Source: Lysobacter enzymogenes
Lineage (GTDB): Bacteria; Pseudomonadota; Gammaproteobacteria; Xanthomonadales; Xanthomonadaceae
DNA length: 64,000 nucleotides
Assembly: GCF_023617245.1 (NCBI RefSeq)
Contig: NZ_CP067396.1
Location: 496,001 to 560,000, forward strand
Direction: 5' to 3'
Shown: piece by piece, positions 34,751-42,843 of the stretch
Numbering within the stretch: position 1 is the stretch's first letter
Layout: every line of letters begins with the position of its first letter
Made by a program: the position numbers and the translations under genes
Notes under the pieces: generated by a model
What the model was told of the DNA's origin: nothing
The model's database searches: none
The model's input: the letters and a program-made list of their open reading frames with translations, nothing else

Positions 34751-35317
34751 TCAGCCGCGCAGCACCTCGCCGCTCAGCGCCACCCGGATCGGCGTCGGCG
34801 CGGCCAGTCCGCCGGTCTCGCCTTCGCACACGCCGTCGGCCAGCGCCAGCACGGCGCGGTCGAGCTGCTCGCGGCGGAACGCCGGCGGCTGGCCGGCGAG
34901 GTTGGCGCTGGTCGACACCAGCGGCCCGCCGTGGGCGCGGCACAGCGCGGCGGCCTGCGGATGCGCGCTGACCCGCAGCGCGACGCTGCGGTGTTCGCCG
35001 CTGATCCATGCCGGCACCGCCGGCGTCGCCGGCAGCGCCCAGGTATGCGGACCGGGCCAGCTCGCGCGCACCGCCTGCGCGCGTTCGGGCGGCAGCGCGT
35101 CCCAATCGATCAACGCGTCGAACTGCGCGACCGACGCGGCGATCAGGATCACGCCCTTGTCCACCGGCCGCTGCTTGATCGCCAGCAACCGCAGCACCGC
35201 GGCGCGGTCGAACGGATCGCAGCCGATGCCCCACACCGCTTCGGTCGGATACACCAGCACGCCGCCGCGGGCGAGCGCGGCGGCGGCTTGTTCGATGCTC
35301 AGCGAAGAGGCGGTCAT
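34751..35317 (-). CDS. tsaC: Threonylcarbamoyl-AMP synthase (TsaC/YrdC)
   Basis: The product has 188 residues, the short TsaC form. YrdC-fold motifs are clear: PTEAVWGIGCDP, LAIKQRPVDKGVILI, the segment SWPGPHTWALPA, RVSAHP and the STSANLAG loop that binds threonine/ATP. It makes threonylcarbamoyl-AMP for the t6A37 modification of ANN-decoding tRNAs. The gene lies alone between an EamA-like gene and an LPMO gene. In many gammaproteobacteria tsaC sits beside dprA, which is not present here. Confidence 0.95.
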   Translation of the reverse strand: MTASSLSIEQAAAALARGGVLVYPTEAVWGIGCDPFDRAAVLRLLAIKQRPVDKGVILIAASVAQFDALIDWDALPPERAQAVRASWPGPHTWALPATPAVPAWISGEHRSVALRVSAHPQAAALCRAHGGPLVSTSANLAGQPPAFRREQLDRAVLALADGVCEGETGGLAAPTPIRVALSGEVLRG

Positions 35318-35408
35318 GCGCGGGGCCCGGCGGCAAAAGCCGAGTGTCGCATGGTCCCGCCCCGGCGCTTCGCATCGGGCGCGTCGTTGCCCGCCCGATA
35401 CGGCCGTT

Positions 35409-36608
35409 TCAGTACGCGATCCAGGCGTCCTGCCAGGCGTAACCGCTGCCCGGGCGATAGGCGTCGTGGTCGATGTTGCACCAGCCGCCTTGCGGGAACG
35501 GCCGGCACGCGTAGCGCTTGCCGTCGCGACCGAGCACCACGGTCTCGCCGGGCCGGTAGCGGCCGATGCCGTCGGGATAGGCGTAGTCGTAGCGGTCGCC
35601 GGGTTGCGGCGCGGGTGTCCGCGTTTCCAGGGCGAAGCGACGGGCGACGCCGCCGAGGTAGACGCGGTTGGCCTCGGCCGGGGCGCGCGGCGTCACCACG
35701 CCGCCTTCGAGCACGCCGACGCGCGCGTAGCGCGATTGCGCGTTGACCCGCTCGGCCAGGCGCAGCGGCCACGCTTCGGCGCCGGTCTGGCCGGCGCCGA
35801 GCGCGACCTCGATCCGTTCGGCGTCGCGCCCGTCGGCCTGGAACAGGCGCAAGGTCAGCACCGTGCCGACCGCCAGTTCGCCGCGCAGACCCAGCGCGCC
35901 GGCGTCGTTCCACTGCGGGCCCGGCCGGGTCGGCGGCGTGCCGGGTTCGCCGCCCGGCGGCGGGCTGGAGCCGGCGCCGAAGCGCACGTCCATGCAGGTG
36001 TAGAACGCTTCGGTCGAATCCGAGCGCTGCCAGGTGTTGTAGATCACGTGGCGGCCGCTGCGCTTGGGCAGCGGGCAGTCCAGGCGGTAGTTGCCGTCGC
36101 TGCCGAGCGGCACGTTGCCGAGCGTGCAGAACGGCTCCAGGTCGCTCCAGTGCAGCGGCCGCTCCGGGTTCCAGCCGTCGCGGGTGATGTAGAAAGTCCA
36201 CGCGCGCGTGGCGTGCGGCGCGGTGCCCTTGAACAGGAACGCGAAGCGGCCGTTGGCGTCGGCCGCGATGGGCTGCGCCTGCCAGTCCGCGCGAGCGAGG
36301 TCGAGGCCGGCGAACGTCGGGTTGCCGCCGCTGCACAACTGGCCGTCGGGCACGACGGCGCGGTGGCGGCCGTCGGCGTCGGCCCGGTTGATGCTCATCC
36401 AGTCGTAGAACATCGCCGAGCCCGACACCTGCCAGGCCGCGCGGCAGGCCGGATCGGACGGATTCTCCGCATCGCCTTGCTTGCAGGCATAGATGCGGCT
36501 TTTGGGGTGGACCATGGAACCGTGCGCGCGAACGTCGCCAGCGGGGCACAGGAACGACAAGGCGAACAGCGCCAGCAGCGAAGGCGCAAGAGGAGCGGGG
36601 CGGGGCAT
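35409..36608 (-). CDS. AA10 lytic polysaccharide monooxygenase with C-terminal carbohydrate-binding module
   Basis: The product has 399 residues. Signal cleavage at VRA-H29 exposes the N-terminal histidine HGSMVHPKSRIY; with H132 in APHATRAW it forms the copper histidine brace. The AA10 domain covers about 29-225 with the cysteine pattern of GbpA-like enzymes. Residues 240-330 resemble GbpA domain 2. The last 60 residues (GRYRPGETVVLGRDG, WCNIDHDAYRPGSGYAWQDAW) resemble a small CBM5/12-type module. It oxidatively cuts chitin or cellulose outside the cell. A second AA10 gene lies 322 bases upstream on the same strand. Confidence 0.93.
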   Translation of the reverse strand: MPRPAPLAPSLLALFALSFLCPAGDVRAHGSMVHPKSRIYACKQGDAENPSDPACRAAWQVSGSAMFYDWMSINRADADGRHRAVVPDGQLCSGGNPTFAGLDLARADWQAQPIAADANGRFAFLFKGTAPHATRAWTFYITRDGWNPERPLHWSDLEPFCTLGNVPLGSDGNYRLDCPLPKRSGRHVIYNTWQRSDSTEAFYTCMDVRFGAGSSPPPGGEPGTPPTRPGPQWNDAGALGLRGELAVGTVLTLRLFQADGRDAERIEVALGAGQTGAEAWPLRLAERVNAQSRYARVGVLEGGVVTPRAPAEANRVYLGGVARRFALETRTPAPQPGDRYDYAYPDGIGRYRPGETVVLGRDGKRYACRPFPQGGWCNIDHDAYRPGSGYAWQDAWIAY

Positions 36609-36867
36609 GGAAGTCTCCGGGTGACGGGATGCGGCGCGGGGGCGCCGGCGCGGAAGTCTGGCGGCGGAGCGCGCACCGGCGATGCGGTCCGCGCTCCGGA
36701 TCCATGCTGGAAGATCGGTCGCCGTCGCGTAATCGGGCGATGGTCGAATAGGGTGAAAACGGCGCCTGCAACGAATGCGGATCGAGTGTGTTTCGATTGC
36801 GTGCGTACGGCATCGAGCGCGTGTGCATTGAACGCGCTGTGCGTACTGGCGGCCGTGGAAATGCGAA
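36609..36867. other. Upstream region of the CBM-bearing LPMO gene
   Basis: About 260 bases without a gene between the two AA10 genes, flanked on its right by the terminator of the second LPMO gene. It contains lower-GC stretches (GCGTAATCGGGCGATGGTCG, GTGTGTTTCGATTGCGTGCG) that probably hold the LPMO promoter; no operator could be assigned by eye. Confidence 0.5.
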
Positions 36868-36909
36868 CACGCCAACGGCGGCGCGGTTGCCCGCGCCGCC
36901 GTTGGCGTG
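36868..36909. terminator. Hairpin after the second LPMO gene
   Basis: A 19-base perfect stem (CACGCCAACGGCGGCGCGG with its complement) around a TTGC loop, 21 bases beyond the stop of the AA10 gene at 36931. The following T-rich tract is weak (TTCGCATTT on the minus strand), so it may act with Rho. Confidence 0.75.
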
Positions 36910-36930
36910 GTGAAACCGTCGCGCGTTCGC

Positions 36931-37923
36931 TCAGTGGCCGTGATGGGCGTGATCGGCCGGCGGCTGCGCAGACGCCGGCAGGCGTACGTCGAAGGCGTAG
37001 GAACGGTTGCCGCTGACGTAGACGCGGTTGTCGGTGCCGGCCTGCGCCTGCACCTGGCCGCCGCGCTGCTGGCCGATGCGGGCGAACTTGGCGCGCGCGT
37101 TGACCTGCGCGGCGACGCGCTGCGGCCACTGCGCGGTGGAGGTCTCGCCGGCGCGCAGCACGGTCTCGATCTTCTCCGCGTCGCTGCCGTCGGCGTTGAA
37201 TACGCGCAGGGTCACCGCGGTGCCGGCCGGGTAGTCGTTGATCACGTTGAGCGGGCCGACCTCGCGCCACGGCGAGCGCGCGTCGGCGAGCGAGCTGGTG
37301 AAGTTGACGTCCATGCAGGTGTAGAACGCCTCGGTCGAATCCGAGCGCTGCCAGGTGTTGTAGATCACATGGCGGCCGGTGCGCGCCGGCAGGGTGCAGG
37401 TGATGTGGTAGTTGTTGCCGGCCGACAACGGGATCGGCCCGGTCTTGCAGAACTGCTGCAGGTCGCCCCAGCGCAGGGTCGAGTTCGGGTTCCAGCCCTG
37501 CGGCGTCACGTAGAACGTCCAGTCCTTGGTCGCGTGCGGCGCGGTGGCGTAGAAGGTGAAGGTGTAGCTGCTGCCGGAGCGCACGGTGCTGGTCTGCCAA
37601 TCGCTGCGCACGATGTCCAGGCCGCGGAAGGTCGGGTTGTTGCCGCTGCACAGCTTGCCGTCGGGCACCACCGCGCGGTGGTTGCTGTTGGCGTTGGCCT
37701 GGTTGATGCCGTTCCAGTCGTAGAACAGCTGCGAGCCGGCCACGGCCCAGGCGGCGCGGCAGGCCGGATCGGAGGGATTTTCCTTGTTGCCCAGGTAGCA
37801 CTTGTAGATCCGGCTTTGCGGATTGACGAACGTGCCGTGGGCGAAGGCGGTGGAGGCGGGCAGCGCGGCCGCGCACAGGGCGACGGCGGCGGACAGCAGG
37901 GTGCAACGCTGGATGCGGGTCAT
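36931..37923 (-). CDS. AA10 lytic polysaccharide monooxygenase, no CBM, histidine-rich tail
   Basis: The product has 330 residues. The signal peptide ends at AFA-H29, giving the N-terminal HGTFVNPQSRIYKCY; the brace partner is H130 in TAPHATKDW. The catalytic domain closely matches its neighbour (YDWNGIN, VVPDGKLCSG, HVIYNTWQRSDSTEAFYTCMDV). A GbpA-domain-2-like segment follows (GTAVTLRVFNADGSDAEKIE), but there is no CBM; the protein ends in DHAHHGH, a possible metal-binding tail. It is a paralogue of the downstream gene and acts on chitin or cellulose. The pair may be expressed separately because each has its own leader and hairpin. Confidence 0.93.
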   Translation of the reverse strand: MTRIQRCTLLSAAVALCAAALPASTAFAHGTFVNPQSRIYKCYLGNKENPSDPACRAAWAVAGSQLFYDWNGINQANANSNHRAVVPDGKLCSGNNPTFRGLDIVRSDWQTSTVRSGSSYTFTFYATAPHATKDWTFYVTPQGWNPNSTLRWGDLQQFCKTGPIPLSAGNNYHITCTLPARTGRHVIYNTWQRSDSTEAFYTCMDVNFTSSLADARSPWREVGPLNVINDYPAGTAVTLRVFNADGSDAEKIETVLRAGETSTAQWPQRVAAQVNARAKFARIGQQRGGQVQAQAGTDNRVYVSGNRSYAFDVRLPASAQPPADHAHHGH

Positions 37924-38290
37924 GGCGACTCCTGTCGATGGGCAATGGTGACGGGCCCCCCAACAGCTTCGCGATGGCGTGCTTCCGGCGCGATTGCGAT
38001 CGCGTCTCGGGACGGGTGCGGCCGCGCGGCGGCGCCCCGGCGTTTATGCGGCCCGATCCTAGTGACCGTGGCCGGGCGATTCTGTGCGGGCGGTCGCCTG
38101 GAGGGACATGCGCGGGCGTGTGGCGGCGGTCGCGATGCGCGAAACGGGGGGTGCGTCACGGATGGCGGGGCGGGCTGCGACGACGCGTCGCTGGTGCGGA
38201 GCGAGCTTGTCTACGACGTTTCGCGCGGTTGCGACCGCGAGGCGATGCCGAGCCGTCATTGCGGCGAAAGCCGGAGTCCTTTTTGATCTT
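37924..38290. other. Intergenic region upstream of the second LPMO gene
   Basis: About 370 bases without a supported gene, reaching from the LPMO start to a hexanucleotide microsatellite. Short frames here have no ribosome sites. It probably contains the LPMO promoter near 37924-38000; its right part merges with repeat DNA that borders the IS30 element. Confidence 0.5.
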
Positions 38291-38333
38291 GCTGTAGCTG
38301 TAGCTGTAGCTGTAGCTGTAGCTGTAGCTGTTG
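38291..38333. repeat. Hexanucleotide microsatellite (GCTGTA)n
   Basis: Six exact copies of GCTGTA followed by GCTGTTGCT. All frames through it give dipeptide runs (Ala-Val; Ser-Tyr; Gln-Leu). It lies 38 bases outside the left inverted arm of the IS30-like element. The right outer flank also carries a short-period tract (about 39777-39836) with similar GCTGTTGCT units on the opposite strand. Confidence 0.95.
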
Positions 38334-38370
38334 CTTGTGCTCGCCCCCCAGCGCGATGCAGTCGTCCCGA

Positions 38371-38528
38371 AGCCCCGGAGGGCGTGCGCATGGATGCGCA
38401 CGCGCGCCATGGGGCAGGATGCCCCTTATGGCGCGGCCCCGCGCCGCGATGAGCCCTAGTGGCCCTTGATCCGAAAAAGAAGAGGCCTTTTCTTTGGTTG
38501 GCGGAGTCAAGTTCCAAGTGCATCACCC
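38371..38528 (+). repeat. Left inverted arm of IS30-bearing element
   Basis: This 158-base stretch starts AGCCCCGGAGGGCG and ends CAAGTGCATCACCC. It is an imperfect inverted copy of 39585-39739. Matching blocks include GCGCATGGATGCGC, CAGGATG, CCCTTATGGCGC, GCCCCGCG, TTTTCTTTGG and CAAGTGCATCACC. The transposase stop codon lies inside it. Confidence 0.85.
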
Positions 38529-39568
38529 TGCACCTGTAGGGTTTTGAGCTCTTCATACAGCACCTCAACCGGTGAGCGCACACCCAGGCTGCGACGGGGG
38601 CGGTTGTTCATTTCCCACGCCACCTCCTTGAGCCGCTGCGCAGAATGCACCGACAAATCGGTTCCCTTGGGGAAGTATTGCCGCAACAAACCGTTGGTGT
38701 TTTCGCAAATGCCGCGTTGCCAAGGACTATGCGGGTCGGCGAAATAGATCGATAAACCGGTGCGTTCGCTCAACTGCCGATGCAACGCCATTTCCTTGCC
38801 CTGGTCGTAGGTCAAGGTCTGGCGCAGCTGCGGCGTCACGCCCTCGAACGCCGAGCCGAAGGCCTCCAGCACCGTGCGCGCGGTCGCGTCTTCGAGCTTG
38901 ACCAGCTTGACGTACAAGGTGCGGCGGCAGACCAACACGCCGATCGCCGAGCGGTTGTGCGCGCCGACGATCAGATCGCCCTCCCAATGCCCCGGCATCA
39001 AGCGCTCATGCGCCGCCGGCGGCCGCAGGCGGATGTTGGGCAGATCCGGCAAATGCCCGCGGGCATCGCCTCCCTGACGCGTGCGGCGGCCGGATTTGCG
39101 CCCTTGCCGCAACAGCCGGGTCACCTGGCGGCGCAGTTCGCCGCGCGGCATCGCGTAGATCGCGGTATAGATCGTTTCGTGCGACACGTGCAGCCAGGGC
39201 CGGTCGGGATACAGATCTCGCAGTTTGTCGGCAATCTGTTGCGGCGACCAGCACCGCTCCAGCCAGTAGCGAACGCGCCGCCACAGCGGAGTATCGCGTT
39301 GCAGCTTGCGGCGCACCCGTGCTCGCCGACGCAATCGTTGCGCCCGTCGGCCCGCCCGGGTTGCGTCGTAGCCCGGTTCCAGGCGAGGGCGCCCTCTCAG
39401 CGGCGCCGCCAAATCGGACCGGTATCCGTTGCGGCGCAGTTCGCGAGCGATGGTGCTTTGCGCGCGGCCCAGCACCTGAGCGATCCGGCGGCCGCTCGCC
39501 CCTTGGGCGATCAGGACCATGATGGCGCCACGCTCTTCGGCGCTCAGATGTGAATATGCCTGGCCCAT
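38507..39568 (-). CDS. IS30-family transposase
   Basis: The product has 353 residues from the ATG at 39568 (MGQAYSHLSAEERGAIM, the standard IS30 opening). An HTH follows, with RRIAQVLGRAQSTIARELRRNG. The DDE core is intact: GHWEGDLIVG (first Asp), LTYDQGKEMALH (second Asp) and HSPWQRGICENTNGLLRQYFPKGTDL (Glu). The C-terminal NNRPRRSLGVRSPVEV is also typical. All catalytic residues are present and there is no frameshift, so the copy appears able to move. The gene ends inside the left arm. Confidence 0.96.
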   Translation of the reverse strand: MGQAYSHLSAEERGAIMVLIAQGASGRRIAQVLGRAQSTIARELRRNGYRSDLAAPLRGRPRLEPGYDATRAGRRAQRLRRRARVRRKLQRDTPLWRRVRYWLERCWSPQQIADKLRDLYPDRPWLHVSHETIYTAIYAMPRGELRRQVTRLLRQGRKSGRRTRQGGDARGHLPDLPNIRLRPPAAHERLMPGHWEGDLIVGAHNRSAIGVLVCRRTLYVKLVKLEDATARTVLEAFGSAFEGVTPQLRQTLTYDQGKEMALHRQLSERTGLSIYFADPHSPWQRGICENTNGLLRQYFPKGTDLSVHSAQRLKEVAWEMNNRPRRSLGVRSPVEVLYEELKTLQVQGDALGT

Positions 39569-39584
39569 TCGCAGTGCCTCATTG

Positions 39585-39739
39585 GGGTGATGCACTTGAG
39601 GTTAGAGACCGCCAGCCAAAGAAAAACGCTTGTTTTAAGTCAAAATCCACTATGTCCAGCACCCGACGCGGGGCTGCGCCATAAGGGACATCCTGTCCCA
39701 TGGCGCACGCGCGCATCCATGCGCGCGCCCTCCGGGGCT
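39585..39739 (-). repeat. Right inverted arm of IS30-bearing element
   Basis: This is the inverted partner of 38371-38528. Starting from GGGTGATGCACTTG, it contains GCCAGCCAAAGAAAAACG, GCGCCATAAGGGACATCCTG and ends in CGCCCTCCGGGGCT. Read on the minus strand it would code ARAWMRACAMGQDVPYGAAPR, a peptide also hinted at in the left arm, so this may be a dispersed chromosomal repeat with spurious coding capacity. Confidence 0.85.
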
Positions 39740-39768
39740 GGGCGACGTGGGCCTCAGGCGAGGGTGCG

Positions 39769-40875
39769 TCAAAGCGAACAGCCACAGCAACACCACCACC
39801 AACAACAGCAGCGACAGCAACAGCAATCAAAGCCGCGATGCTCATGCTTCATCCTGAGCACGCCCCGCTCCGTCCCAACGCCATCGCCGCGCCGCGCGCG
39901 CCCTCGACAACCGCGCCGCCGCATTCCCTCAAGGCGAAGCCCGCGCCGCCTCGCGCGCCCGCTGCGCAGCGCCACCACCGCGCCGGCGACGATCAGCGCC
40001 GCGCCGAACAGCGCCATCGGCGCGGCGACGCGGCCGAACAGCAGCCAGTCGAGCGCGGCGCTGACCGGCACCGCCACGTACATCAACGGCGCCAGGGTCG
40101 AGGCGTTGTCCATGCCGCGGTATGCCAGGTCGCGCAGCGACTGGTTGCCCAGGCTGCACGCGGTCATGCCGAGCAAGGCCAGGGTCAGCACCCACACCGG
40201 CTCGGACGCGGCGCCGCCGCCCAGCACCGTGGCCCAGGGCGTGTGCGCCGCGCCGAGCAGGGCCAGCGGCAGGCTCAGCAGCGAGGCCTGGGTGTACAGC
40301 TTGAACTGGTTGCGCAGCGGCGGTTGGCGCTGCGCGCTGCGATAGAACAGCACCTGCGACACCGCCATGGCGACGCCGCCGGTCAGCGCGACCAGGGCCA
40401 GCGGGTCCGGCGCGCGGCCGCCCGGGCGCAGCACCGCGAGCACGCCGAGAAAGCCCAGCGCCAGCCCGGCCACGGTCGCCGGCCGCAGCGGTTCGCGCAG
40501 CCACAGCCACGCCACCAGCGGGATGAACAAGGGGCCGGTGTTGTACAGCAGCACCGCCTGCAACAGGTCGCCCTGGGTCGCGGCGAACACGAAGCAGATC
40601 TGCGCGATCACCGCGCACAGCGCGCGCAGCCAGCCCAGGCGGTCGGCCAGCGACCACGCCGCACGCCAGTCCGGTCCGCGCGCGAACGCGGTCAGCACCA
40701 GCACCGGCAGGACGAAGCGGCCCCAGGTGACCAGCTCCGGCGCCAGGCCGCGGGTGTAGCGGCTGAGCACGGCGAGCAGGGCCAGGGAGACCGACGCGGC
40801 CGCCATCAGGCCGGCGCGCAGGGGCAGGGAGCGGGAGGGCGGGGCGGCCGTGGCGGTCAGCTGGGCGGAAGACAT
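39769..40875 (-). CDS. EamA/DMT-family transporter with repeat-derived C-terminal tail
   Basis: The product has 368 residues. The first 308 or so form a normal ten-helix, two-repeat EamA transporter (LMAAASVSLALLAVLSRYTRG, LLYNTGPLFIPLVAWLWLREPLRP, NASTLAPLMYVAVPVSAALDWLLFG). It should end near ALRSGRARRRG, but the frame continues for about 60 residues, passing through a trinucleotide-like tract to give CCCCRCCCWWWCCCGCSL. This tail comes from DNA bordering the IS30 arm, so the original stop was probably lost. The divergent LysR regulator 66 bases away likely controls it. Substrate unknown. Confidence 0.88.
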   Translation of the reverse strand: MSSAQLTATAAPPSRSLPLRAGLMAAASVSLALLAVLSRYTRGLAPELVTWGRFVLPVLVLTAFARGPDWRAAWSLADRLGWLRALCAVIAQICFVFAATQGDLLQAVLLYNTGPLFIPLVAWLWLREPLRPATVAGLALGFLGVLAVLRPGGRAPDPLALVALTGGVAMAVSQVLFYRSAQRQPPLRNQFKLYTQASLLSLPLALLGAAHTPWATVLGGGAASEPVWVLTLALLGMTACSLGNQSLRDLAYRGMDNASTLAPLMYVAVPVSAALDWLLFGRVAAPMALFGAALIVAGAVVALRSGRARRRGLRLEGMRRRGCRGRARRGDGVGTERGVLRMKHEHRGFDCCCCRCCCWWWCCCGCSL

Positions 40876-40910
40876 GTGGTAAATCTATCCGCAGGTTCGC
40901 TATTGAAAAA

Positions 40911-40925
40911 TCTCGTTTATCGAGA
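40911..40925. promoter_or_regulatory. Palindrome in the EamA/LysR divergent promoter
   Basis: TCTCG-TTTAT-CGAGA lies in the 66-base gap between the two divergent starts, in an A/T-rich stretch. It has the size and position of a LysR-type operator; binding is inferred. Confidence 0.5.
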
Positions 40926-40941
40926 AAGGTGGTAAGTAAAA

Positions 40942-41886
40942 ATGACCACAGGCATCGACGCTCCGGAACCCCGCGACGCCCCGCCCGCGCGCCGGCTGCC
41001 GCCGCTGCGCGCCTTGCAGGCCTTCGCCGCGGTGGTCCGCCACGACGGCATGCGCCGCGCCGCCGAGCACCTGCACCTGAGCCACGCCGCGCTGAGCCAG
41101 CACGTCCAGCACCTGGAGGAGGCCTTCGGCCTGCGCCTGCTCGACCGCAGCGGCGGCCGCGCGCGGCCGACCCCGCTGGGGCGCGAGTTCGGCGAGGCGC
41201 TGATCGACGGCTTCGCCCGGATCGAGGCGGCGAGCGCGCGCCTGCGCCTGCGCGGCGACGAAAGCCGGCGCCTGCTGCTGGGTGCGCCGACCAGCCTCAG
41301 CGTGAGCGTGCTGTTGCCGCGGATCGAGGAGTTCTCCGCCCGCGCCGGATTCGAGTTGCAATTGATCTGCCCGGCCGGCGCCGCCGACCTCGCCCAAGCG
41401 CGCGTGCATGCGTTGCTGATGCATCGCGATCCCGGCGAACAAGGGCTGCGCGGCGAGCTGCTGTTCGAGCAGGCGCTGGTGCCGGTCGTCTCGCCCGCGC
41501 TGCACGCGCGGCTGGACCCGCAGCGCTGGTGGCTGGACCCGGTGCCCGGCGCGCGCCTGCTGCACGTGGTCAGCGAGGGCTGGCGCGAAGACTGGCCGGC
41601 CTGGTTCGGCGACGACGTCGCGGCCTGGCCGCTGCCGCAGCTGAGCCTGTCCTCGCCGATGCCGGCGATCAGCGCGGCGCTGGCCGGGCAGGGCATCGCC
41701 TTGCTGTATCCGCGGCTGATCGCGCAGCGGTTGCAACAGGGCGAGTTGAAGGCCTTGCCGCTGCCGCGCGCCGCGCCGGCCAAGCGCTTGTACCTGGCGT
41801 GGCTGCCGGAAGCCGAAGGCGCGGCGCGGCTGGGATGGGTGCGCGATTGGGTGGTGGCGTTGTTGCGCGGCGAGGAGGCGGTGTAG
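40942..41886 (+). CDS. LysR-family transcriptional regulator
   Basis: The product has 314 residues. The LysR N-terminal HTH shows LRALQAFAAVVRHDGMRRAAEHLHLSHAALSQHVQHLEEAFGLRLLDRSGGRARPT, then the effector-binding domain in two lobes ending in LPEAEGAARLGWVRDWVVALL. The helix pattern and ARPTPLG are close to GcvA-like members. It is divergent from the EamA transporter with a palindrome between, the usual arrangement for control of the neighbour. The inducing ligand is unknown. Confidence 0.94.
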   Translation: MTTGIDAPEPRDAPPARRLPPLRALQAFAAVVRHDGMRRAAEHLHLSHAALSQHVQHLEEAFGLRLLDRSGGRARPTPLGREFGEALIDGFARIEAASARLRLRGDESRRLLLGAPTSLSVSVLLPRIEEFSARAGFELQLICPAGAADLAQARVHALLMHRDPGEQGLRGELLFEQALVPVVSPALHARLDPQRWWLDPVPGARLLHVVSEGWREDWPAWFGDDVAAWPLPQLSLSSPMPAISAALAGQGIALLYPRLIAQRLQQGELKALPLPRAAPAKRLYLAWLPEAEGAARLGWVRDWVVALLRGEEAV

Positions 41887-41906
41887 CGCGGCGATCGGGT
41901 GCAAGA

Positions 41907-41970
41907 GCGTCGGGACTGAAGTCCCTCCCACAAGAGCGTGCGGTCGTGGGAGGGACCTCAGCCCCGACGC
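41907..41970. repeat. REP-like palindrome (family A)
   Basis: GCGTCGGGACTGAAGTCCCT onward (41907-41931) faces 41946-41970 across a 14-base loop; the right arm has two changes (CCTCAGCCCC). It lies between the convergent LysR and TPR genes. Confidence 0.88.
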
Positions 41971-41991
41971 TTTCGTTTCAGCCGGCCGCGC

Positions 41992-42747
41992 TCACATCGC
42001 CTGCGCGCGCTTGTCCAGTTCCTTGAGCTTGTCCAGGTCCGGCTTGTGCATCTTGCGCGCATACGCCGGCAGGCGCCGCGCCTTGGCCTGCACCTGTTCG
42101 CACAGTTCGCGCGCGCGGCCGAGTTCGCCCCAGCCGATCAGGCACTCGGCGTAGCGCGCATGCGCCTCGAAGCCGCTGCTGTAGCCGACCAGGGCTTCGA
42201 ACTCTTCCTTCGCCTTGGCCCGGTCGCCCTGCGCGGCGACCGCGCGCGCATAGGCCAGGTGGCCTTCGGGCGAGCGGAAGTCGGGGCGCTTGGCGATCAG
42301 CTCGTCGAGCAACTGCCGCGCCTGCGCCGGTTCGCCGGCTTCCAGCAGCGCGTGGGCGAGCTTGACCTGGATCTGCGGATCGTCGCGATGCACGCCGCCG
42401 AGCGCGGCGCGGTACAGCGGCAGCGCGTCGCCGGCGCGGCCGGCGCCGAGCAGCGCGTCGGCCAGGCGCAGGCGGTTGTCGGTGGTGGCCGAGGTGTCGA
42501 ACGCGTCCTGCGCCTCGCGCAGTTCGCGGCCCGGGTCGAGCATGCGCCGCACGTTGCCGACCAGGGCGCGGCCGTGGCGGCTGTGGCGCTGTTCCGGCAG
42601 CCAGATGGCGAAGGCGTAGACCACGCTGCCGAGCAGCGGGAACATGAACAGGATCATCAGCCAATAGCGGTCCTGGCCGCTGCGCACGGCGTGGACGGCG
42701 AAACACAGGGCGACGAGCACGTGCAGTCCGAGGCCGAAGTACGGCAT
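41992..42747 (-). CDS. Membrane-anchored TPR protein
   Basis: The product has 251 residues from the ATG at 42747, with AAGGA upstream. Two N-terminal membrane helices (FGLGLHVLVALCFAVHAV, YWLMILFMFPLLGSVVYAFAIW) are followed by a cytoplasmic or periplasmic TPR array of four to five units: RLRLADALLGAGRAGDALPLYRAAL, QVKLAHALLEAGEPAQARQLLDEL, HLAYARAVAAQGDRAKAKEEFEAL and one more. It ends in a charged helix. The topology resembles small scaffold proteins of envelope assembly. No partner gene is adjacent. Confidence 0.85.
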   Translation of the reverse strand: MPYFGLGLHVLVALCFAVHAVRSGQDRYWLMILFMFPLLGSVVYAFAIWLPEQRHSRHGRALVGNVRRMLDPGRELREAQDAFDTSATTDNRLRLADALLGAGRAGDALPLYRAALGGVHRDDPQIQVKLAHALLEAGEPAQARQLLDELIAKRPDFRSPEGHLAYARAVAAQGDRAKAKEEFEALVGYSSGFEAHARYAECLIGWGELGRARELCEQVQAKARRLPAYARKMHKPDLDKLKELDKRAQAM

Positions 42748-42843
42748 GACGCGATCCTTGCGAGGCGGGCGGCGGAAAGGGCGCAAGTGTCCGGGTTTTG
42801 CGCGACCGGCGCCAGCGCCGCGGCGACGGTCGCGGACGAGCGG

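Larger units (their letters stand above)
38371..39739 (-). mobile_element. IS30-family insertion element with long imperfect inverted arms
   Basis: The element comprises one transposase gene (38507-39568) between arms 38371-38528 and 39585-39739. The innermost 13-14 bases of each arm (CAAGTGCATCACCC and its complement) look like the proper IS30 terminal repeats, which would make the IS proper about 38515-39598. The outer 130 bases are also inverted copies of each other, more than IS30 needs. Either the unit is bounded by the outer arms, or the IS inserted between two facing copies of a chromosomal repeat. No short target duplication could be confirmed by eye. Confidence 0.75.

Noticed and set aside
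38084..38452. Small plus-strand frame through the microsatellite (Ala-Val run)
   Set aside because: All six frames through the hexamer tract are open, so an open frame carries no evidence; no ribosome site.
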